From Takakia lepidozioides (taxonomy: Eukaryota > Streptophyta > Takakiopsida > Takakiales > Takakiaceae), in assembly GCA_030704615.1 (NCBI GenBank), contig CM060731.1, positions 41,416,001-41,480,000 on the forward strand: a stretch of DNA of 64,000 nt. Direction: 5' to 3'. This document shows, in pieces, positions 58,301 through 64,000 of the stretch. Under the pieces are notes generated by a model, which saw only the letters and a list, made by a program, of their open reading frames with translations, made no database searches and was not told the DNA's origin. The first letter of the stretch is position 1. Each line of letters begins with the position of its first letter. The position numbers and the translations under genes were made by a program.

Positions 58301-61300
58301 TGAAAACACGGCTACGGCAAACAACGTCTTATGAGTACATTCTTAGGATTGAAAACATAAGGAGGAAGGCCACCTGTTTGCACCAGTCGCGCAGATGCAG
58401 GTATATGAGCAGTGGCGGCAACCTCCATGCATATAGACATGGTGCAAAAATGTACTCTCCAGTTGGTACTCCTTCATGCCCACCGTTGCTGTCCTCATAA
58501 CCTGTACCATGTCTCCTCCTTGTAAGTTACTCACTTCAATGTTCAATGTAACACCCCCCTTTCCAGCCAATTCTATATCACGTCCACGTCAATGGCCACA
58601 AGGCTACGACAAACAATGTCTTATGAGTACAATCTATATCACGTCCACAAATGCCAAGCGCAATATTGCTCATGACTGGGGATGCTGTGGACCAGCCAGC
58701 CGTCTTAGAGGCAGAGACTCATGCAGATATGCTGCTAAGCATTTCTGAACCTCGTAATGGAAGACCTCTGTGAGATAGTGGGTATCTCAGAATAGATAAA
58801 GAATCTCCCACAGATCTCGCAGTAGAGAGGACAGCGAAAGAAGAAATGTTCTTCCCGATTGATTTCCCTGTTGTTTCCAGCGCAAGTGGGACACAGGCAG
58901 GCCTCACGTTGCAGATTGTCCCACCTACCAGTCTCTATCCGCAGACTGTGGGAGCCCACCCTAAACCTCCCCAATGCCCTAGAGAGAGCTGCAGACAGGT
59001 AATTGGGCCGCAAGATTCTTCGTCACTGAGGACCAAGAATGTCTCCCAATAGAACTGCAGTTTTGTTGTAGGATTGGCTGGTTTCCATGGTCGCTTAACG
59101 TGAAATTCCATAAGTTCTCATCTGATGCATCTGTTGCGGTCCCGCTGGACAAAATTTCTACTCTTTTGTGGCAGTAGGGAAGCAACGGAGAGTCCGTGGT
59201 GCTCAAAAAAGTTGAACAGAAAGATTGCATGGATATCTACATTGTGATCTAAAACAGGGGTAAGATTGATTCCTATCCAGCTGAATTGTGCAGTTCTTTT
59301 CCAGTTTCTTGTGATCCGGCCAGCTTGTCAGTAATGGGACTGCGTTGGTAAGAGATGATTACATTGGTAGAAAATCTGAACATTTGTTGGATAAACTTGG
59401 AAGGAGTAGAACCTTCCTCGGATAAACAGTAAAACTATGCAAAAGCTCAAGAGTAGACCTCAACATGGGCTGCAGAGCTGACGTTGTTGACATAGCGCAT
59501 AAGATCCAGCTCCAACTTCAACTTATGCACACGGCACTCACTCAGTACTGGATGCAGAAGTTCCATGTCACTCTTGAACATCTCTATGCCCTGCATCCAC
59601 AACATCAATAAACCATTAATAAGCAAACAAATCATACAATTGTAAACACAATGGAGTTCAGTTGTCATGAGACAAGTGCTGTCTCCTGGATGTAACAATT
59701 AAGTGAAGCCCACAGTGCCCAGGAGCCTGGCCTGACCCATTCCTAGCATAGACTTTTCCCAGAATCCCCAAGCCTGAAAATCTAACTTGCAAAATGGTTT
59801 CTATTTGTTTGTCCCCATGCATTAAGGTGTCCACCATTTCTTCCAGCTTCCGTGAGACAGTTTGGAAAAGCACGATATTCTCAAGTTTCAGAGATTTGAC
59901 AGACTCGCCCTCTCTAAAAGAACTAAATGCTTCTACTTCACCTACATCGAAGCTTGATCTGTGTCTGAAAAGTTGCATCCTTAACTAGAAGGATAATTCA
60001 CTAGGACATAATTTTGAGCTGGAAGTCAGTGGAGGAGGTTGAGGAGTGATCTAGCGTGAGTGAGAACTGGAAAGATCCATAGGAAAAAAAAAAAAAACAT
60101 AGAGAAGATATAGGAAAGATCCAGAGATTGTACTCATAAGACGTTGTTTGCTGTAGCCTTGTGGCCATTGACCCCGCGCCCAGTTTGAGCGGGAACAAAA
60201 GGGACAGAACCTACCTCTGTCAGGGGCTGACGTTGGTAGTAAGACTTACCTTCATATATAGAATTAATCCGGGTTTTCCAGATATCCTCTAGAAATCCCT
60301 TCACACAAGCATCAATCTGCTGTGTGATTTGCCCAAAAACTAGGCCTCAGGAGGGCCTGGGCTTTTGGCTCAGCCTCGAGCCTTTCAAAGTTGGTAAACA
60401 GGGGTACAGGCACAATTCCCTTGATAGATTTGAAGAGAGTGTCTCTTTGGTGAGAGAACCCCGGACAGTGTATCAGAAAATGAATACTGTCTTCAGATTG
60501 CCCACACAACGGGCAATTGCACTCTCCCTTTCCTCTCTGCTTCTGTTTGCTGTTCAAAGGTAGGCTTCCTGCCCTGAGTTTAAATTTCAGTCTAGTGCCG
60601 AGAGTGGGTAGACCCTTGAGGTCATCCAAGATGTCCTCCCCCATGTCACTGACTGGAAACAAGTTCAGGGAAGTTTTCTGCCTAACTTCATTTTCATCAG
60701 ACAATCTCATGGCAACAGACATGGCTTTGGACACTACAGCCTCTAAGTCAGATTTATCCAGCAGGGTCAAGACTTGCGGATCCAGGTCCAGGTCCTTGAG
60801 AATCTCTTCTACTCTCTTCTGCCAGGACTTAGCCTGTTTGACAGGGCGGTCCTGTTTCCAAGATATAGAGTCAATTAACTTAGGATATCTGGTGTTGGGC
60901 ATATGTTGCAGCTGACCCCACCATCTGACCTTGAATTCATCTCGTCGGGAGCTTAAGGACGGAATGCCAAACTCACCCCGAACAGCCACATTGGCTGTTT
61001 TGGAGCATGCTGACATACACTCCTTAAGCACCCCCACTTGAATGGATTCTAGAGACTTAGCCTGGTTGGAGTTATCAACCCATATTGCAGATCCGTACTC
61101 CAAGGCAGGTCTAATAACGCGACAAAGCATGGTTTTCTTAACCTCAGAGTTGACCCCTCTGCAGTGGAAAAATTTAGTGAGCCCCAGAGCTTTGCCCTTG
61201 CCAGTTTGAACAACTTTCCGGATATGTGCATCCCAATTACAATTGGAGGAAAACTCAACGCCCAGGTAAGTGTAGGAAGGGAGGACCGGGATCTCTTGGC

Positions 61301-62935
61301 TACCCCACTGCCACTTAAGATCACTTCCTCCCTCTCCTCTGTCGTTGAATGCTACCACTGCACATCTGACATTAGCCTCTAGCCCCCAAAGATCAAAGTA
61401 TCTCTTCGCGCAATCAATCAACTCGTGGAGATTGGTTGGAGTCTCCCCTATGCCTGCGAAGTCATCCGCAAACATAAGGGCTGGTATGGTGGTATCACCC
61501 ACCCTTAACCCAAATTCCTCACTCTCCACATCCTCGAGGAGTTGATTGATGAAAACATTGAAGAGCAGAGGGGAGAGTACATCCTTGAGCTACACCTTGG
61601 TCTATGTCAAAGAAGTTGGACTTCTGTCCGTTAACAGTGACACAGCTTTTGGTGTGAGCATACAAGTTGTGGACAACTCTCCACATCTTTCCCTTGATCC
61701 CACAAGACCAGAGGCGGAACCATAGGCCATCTCTCCACACTGTGTCATAAGCCTTTTTGAAAGATCCAGAGAGTAAGTTATTTAGGGCTAGCCTTGAAAG
61801 AGGCAGGTTTGCAGTAGTTGCCACTGTCTGTGTTGACACCATAAAGGAGATATAGCGTCAAATCTCCTTCTCCTTGCTTCACTCCTTTCAAGACATCAAC
61901 TAGCTCATCCACATAGTGCACGGAATCAACTTCATACATTTTCTGCAATGGCCCATTACCCAATGTAAGTAGGTGGTCAGAGACACATATACCACAAAGG
62001 CATCCAATCATGACTATTTGTACTTGGTCTCTTAGGAGACATTGGCAAATAGAAGAGATTCTTTTCTATGTACCATTCTCTGTGGAAATCACTGGGACAT
62101 TGTGCGGTTAACTGGAAAACTTAATACATAAACTGTGCCACAGCATCGATGTTTGGGGTCTGGCTGGGGGGAATTCACGTGTCTACAAGTGACAGACTAG
62201 CGCCAGGATTCTCTTTCAACTCAAATGCAACCCCTGACACAACTAAAAGCACAGAATGTATTGGTACTTAAGACAACCAAAACAAAGTAAAGGCCTTCGG
62301 AAACTCCACAAAAGTCCTTCCACATCCCAGATCTCACTCCTGGAGTCTCTCATAGGATGTTATCTTACCTGAAAATAGGAAGGTGGCTCTATTTTACCCA
62401 ACCACACTGCATACTCCGGATTAAGCCGTGGGATGAACAGAAATGCCCTCCCGGTAGATACATCCTTGTCAGTGAATCATCACCAAGTCACAAAGTCAGA
62501 TTTCAGGCATACCTACCTTCTACCCAACTGTCAACGATAACATACCAGTACTCATGAACGTGCCGTCAATTTTGTTGTTAGGTTATCATAAAATTGGTAA
62601 GACTACACCCATATTAGAATCTTGATGGATGGAAATATGACACCAGAAAAAAGCCCGTATGTTCCTTCATAAGCAGCACACTGTTTACACAGAGCCACTG
62701 TTGGTGTTTGATGGATGGTACATCGATGCACTACTATCGAACTGCTGCCACAAAATGGGTGAATTTTGTGTGACTGGGATCCTGGCAATATAGAGAACGG
62801 TGAATCACACACTGCCCCAACCCCAAAACCCTGCAAATATAGCTCTAATTTTAACAAAGAGTGTGGTCGCATACCAGAGCACCATAGAATCCTGGCTCCT
62901 TCACGCCGAACAAGTATGCAAAATAGCTCTCCTGC
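55327..62935 (-). CDS. PEPD-like: Xaa-Pro dipeptidase (prolidase), M24 metallopeptidase, at least 13 exons
   Basis: Cleaves dipeptides ending in proline, usually in the cytosol. Minus-strand exons in order: 62,935-62,875 ([20 protein letters not shown]), 62,464-62,369, 61,942-61,793 ([14 protein letters not shown]), 59,590-59,459 ([10 protein letters not shown]), 58,501-58,374 ([10 protein letters not shown]), 57,933-57,891 ([14 protein letters not shown]), 57,619-57,536 ([20 protein letters not shown]), 57,202-57,161, 56,928-56,857, about 56,475-56,355, 56,152-56,096, 55,802-55,659 ([10 protein letters not shown] to GGVRLEDD) and 55,431-55,327. The five metal ligands of M24B (two Asp, one His, two Glu) are all identifiable. 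The first exon lies beyond or unrecognised near the right edge, and a short exon between 56,857 and 56,475 is missing. Frames break at about 56,129 (CC for CCC), 56,421 (C for CC) and 56,403 (five A for six), all run losses. Introns hold many LINE pieces. Confidence 0.9.
58309..58346 (+). mobile_element. Ultra-short (38 bp) family B LINE insertion
   Basis: The string CGGCTACGGCAAACAACGTC plus TTATGAGTACATTCTTAG is the extreme 3' end of family B. It is flanked by perfect 11-bp direct repeats GATTGAAAACA (58,298-58,308 and 58,347-58,357). It lies in a prolidase intron, 28 bp beyond the 3' splice-donor side of an exon. Confidence 0.8.
58588..58632 (+). mobile_element. Ultra-short (45 bp) family B LINE insertion
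   Basis: Only the last 45 bp of family B (starting GTCAATGGCCACAAGG, ending TTATGAGTACAA) are present. Perfect 16-bp direct repeats TCTATATCACGTCCAC flank it at 58,572-58,587 and 58,633-58,648. It lies in a prolidase intron. Confidence 0.9.
58735..59215 (-). mobile_element. Family A LINE 3' fragment in prolidase intron
   Basis: The minus strand encodes [19 protein letters not shown] and a CCHC-like knuckle ([21 protein letters not shown]), matching the copy at 22.3-22.6 kb. The fragment lacks both the RT domain and the (ATTTC)n tail, so it is truncated at both ends or rearranged. Confidence 0.75.
60128..61758 (-). mobile_element. 5'-truncated family B LINE, longest copy (1,631 bp), in prolidase intron
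   Basis: Perfect 14-bp direct repeats GAAAGATCCAGAGA (60,114-60,127 and 61,759-61,772) define it. On the minus strand it starts inside the RT domain at [17 protein letters not shown], passes a GVAQGCTL block and the catalytic FADD box (about 61,460), and ends with the knuckle [20 protein letters not shown] short deletion near 61,570 shifts the frame between GVAQGCTL and the FADD-containing ORF (61,529-60,312). The 3' end is the family B tail ending TTATGAGTACAA. Confidence 0.92.
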
Positions 62936-62994
62936 CTAGCAAGCCCGCACAACTAGGTCATTCATTCTCCAATATGAAAACATAATACCTTATA

Positions 62995-63235
62995 ATCAAC
63001 TTAGCTCAATTAAGGACAGGGGGCCTACCTTTGAACAGCAAGGGAAATTGTAAATGCCCATCGCGTGGGCAACCTGAAGACAGTATCCACTTCCTCTTTC
63101 ACTGTCCACGGTACTCTAGCCAGAAAGGAACCCTCTTCAATTGCATCAAAAACATTGAACTGGTTCACCCTAACTTCACCCTTTCTGTTCCCATGCATAT
63201 GTTCCCACGAACTGTGTTCCCAATAATGTGGTCCT
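62995..63235 (+). mobile_element. Family B-like LINE fragment (CCHC knuckle region)
   Basis: The plus strand has FNSKGNCKCPSRGQPEDSI-like coding (63,023-63,085) followed by HFLFHCPRYSSQKGTLFNCI, parallel to the knuckle region of the 60-kb copy. No tail or target duplication was found. Confidence 0.65.
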
Positions 63236-64000
63236 GATTATGCGCTGGGTGTGTAGGTACTAGGAGGAGGGGAATGTAGGGAGTTAAGAGTTTTCGGATG
63301 CAGCGCTGATCGGCCTCTGGTTATTGGTAAACTAGGCCCTCCCCACCAAACCATGATCTAAGCCTTCCCCTATCAAAAATAGTGCAGCTGAATATATTTA
63401 CACATAGTCTCTTAAGACCAAGCTGACCCTTCCCAGTACCTTGTAATCACCACAAAATAGAAAAACTTATGATATTGACAGGGAGGTCCACTTTTGCAGA
63501 ACAGACAAACTTCTTCCAGCGCTGCTCCATGCTCCGGAGTAGGTAGACCGTTGTGACTCTGACAGTATCAACATTCTGACCGGGTCCATTAGTGTAGTTT
63601 TTTCAACAACATTCCTGCAGATCACTGATGGAGGCCTCCATCATCAGAAGTTTGGACGTGTTCCTCCATTGGACTCTACACAACGAGGAACACCTCCAAA
63701 CTTATACAGATGCTAAACAAGCTGTGCATGACAAGGCTGCCCCTCTAATCCAGTCAGAGAGTCATACTCTTCATCTGCAGACATTTAAAGGAGCTCCGCC
63801 TCTACAGCAGAATCAGAGCCCCTCTGTAATATATGTCCTCCATCACCAGATTGTTCCGGATCTTCTGGCATTGTACATAATTAGTTTTTCTTTCACTTTC
63901 CATGTGTATTGAACCAACCGCCCATCAACGAGCCGTCTTGTGTAGGCTGTTTGTCTGTCTCCTGGACAGACAAACAGCTGTTAGTAGCTTTCTGTTTACA
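63236..64000. other. Right-edge sequence, no gene recognised
   Basis: The missing first exon or exons of prolidase could lie here or beyond, but no convincing match to the N-terminal prolidase blocks was seen on the minus strand. The plus-strand ORF at 63,628-63,912 has no recognisable domain. Confidence 0.3.

Overview
The window looks like nuclear DNA of a land plant, most likely a seed-free plant such as a moss. It carries a TIR-NB-LRR immune receptor, a DYW-class PPR editing factor in a moss/fern style, a plant gamma-type RNA-dependent RNA polymerase, a class III peroxidase, intron-rich housekeeping genes, and many transposable elements. The species cannot be told from the sequence. There is no bacterial-style organisation, no CRISPR array and no rRNA or tRNA gene that I can support.

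Layout. 1-2.5 kb: left arm of a large inverted repeat (degenerate LINE-containing segment, minus orientation). 3.5-4.3 kb: two SINE-like pieces. 4.6-14.3 kb: a TNL gene (exons 4622-5094, 5479-5926, 6902-8012, 8284-8598, 8765-12958) whose LRR exon has been expanded by near-identical 216-bp units, followed by a decayed LRR tail. 14.3-17.0 kb: right arm of the inverted repeat, continuing to a LINE 3' end with (ATTTC)n. 17.1-25.85 kb: exons of an RDR-gamma-like RNA-dependent RNA polymerase lacking its N-terminal part, with LINE pieces in its introns. 26.0-29.2 kb: third copy of the repeated segment. 29.6-33.0 kb: a two-exon gene for a small mitochondrial COX7c-like protein. 34.1-35.2 kb: fragments of a class III peroxidase. 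36,231-48,675: a structurally complete 12,445-bp Mutator-like element (MULE) with GC-rich ~330-364 bp terminal inverted repeats and a perfect 9-bp target duplication. It carries a MURA/SWIM transposase gene and a convergent multi-exon gene ending in a Ulp1 (C48) protease domain, and it is filled with a dispersed TGGTCTGCT motif. 50.4-53.3 kb: a PPR-DYW gene broken by frame changes. 53.8-54.7 kb: a LINE fragment. 55.3-62.9 kb (minus): a prolidase gene in at least 13 exons whose introns contain LINE insertions, two of them only 38 and 45 bp long.

Two themes cut across the window. First, two LINE families (A with (ATTTC)n tails; B with a tail ending near TTATGAGTACA) account for most interspersed repeats, and several family B insertions have clear target-site duplications. 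Second, conserved exons of at least five unrelated loci are broken by one-base changes that sit mostly in short homopolymers. This may be sequence consensus error rather than true gene death, so pseudogene calls here are provisional.
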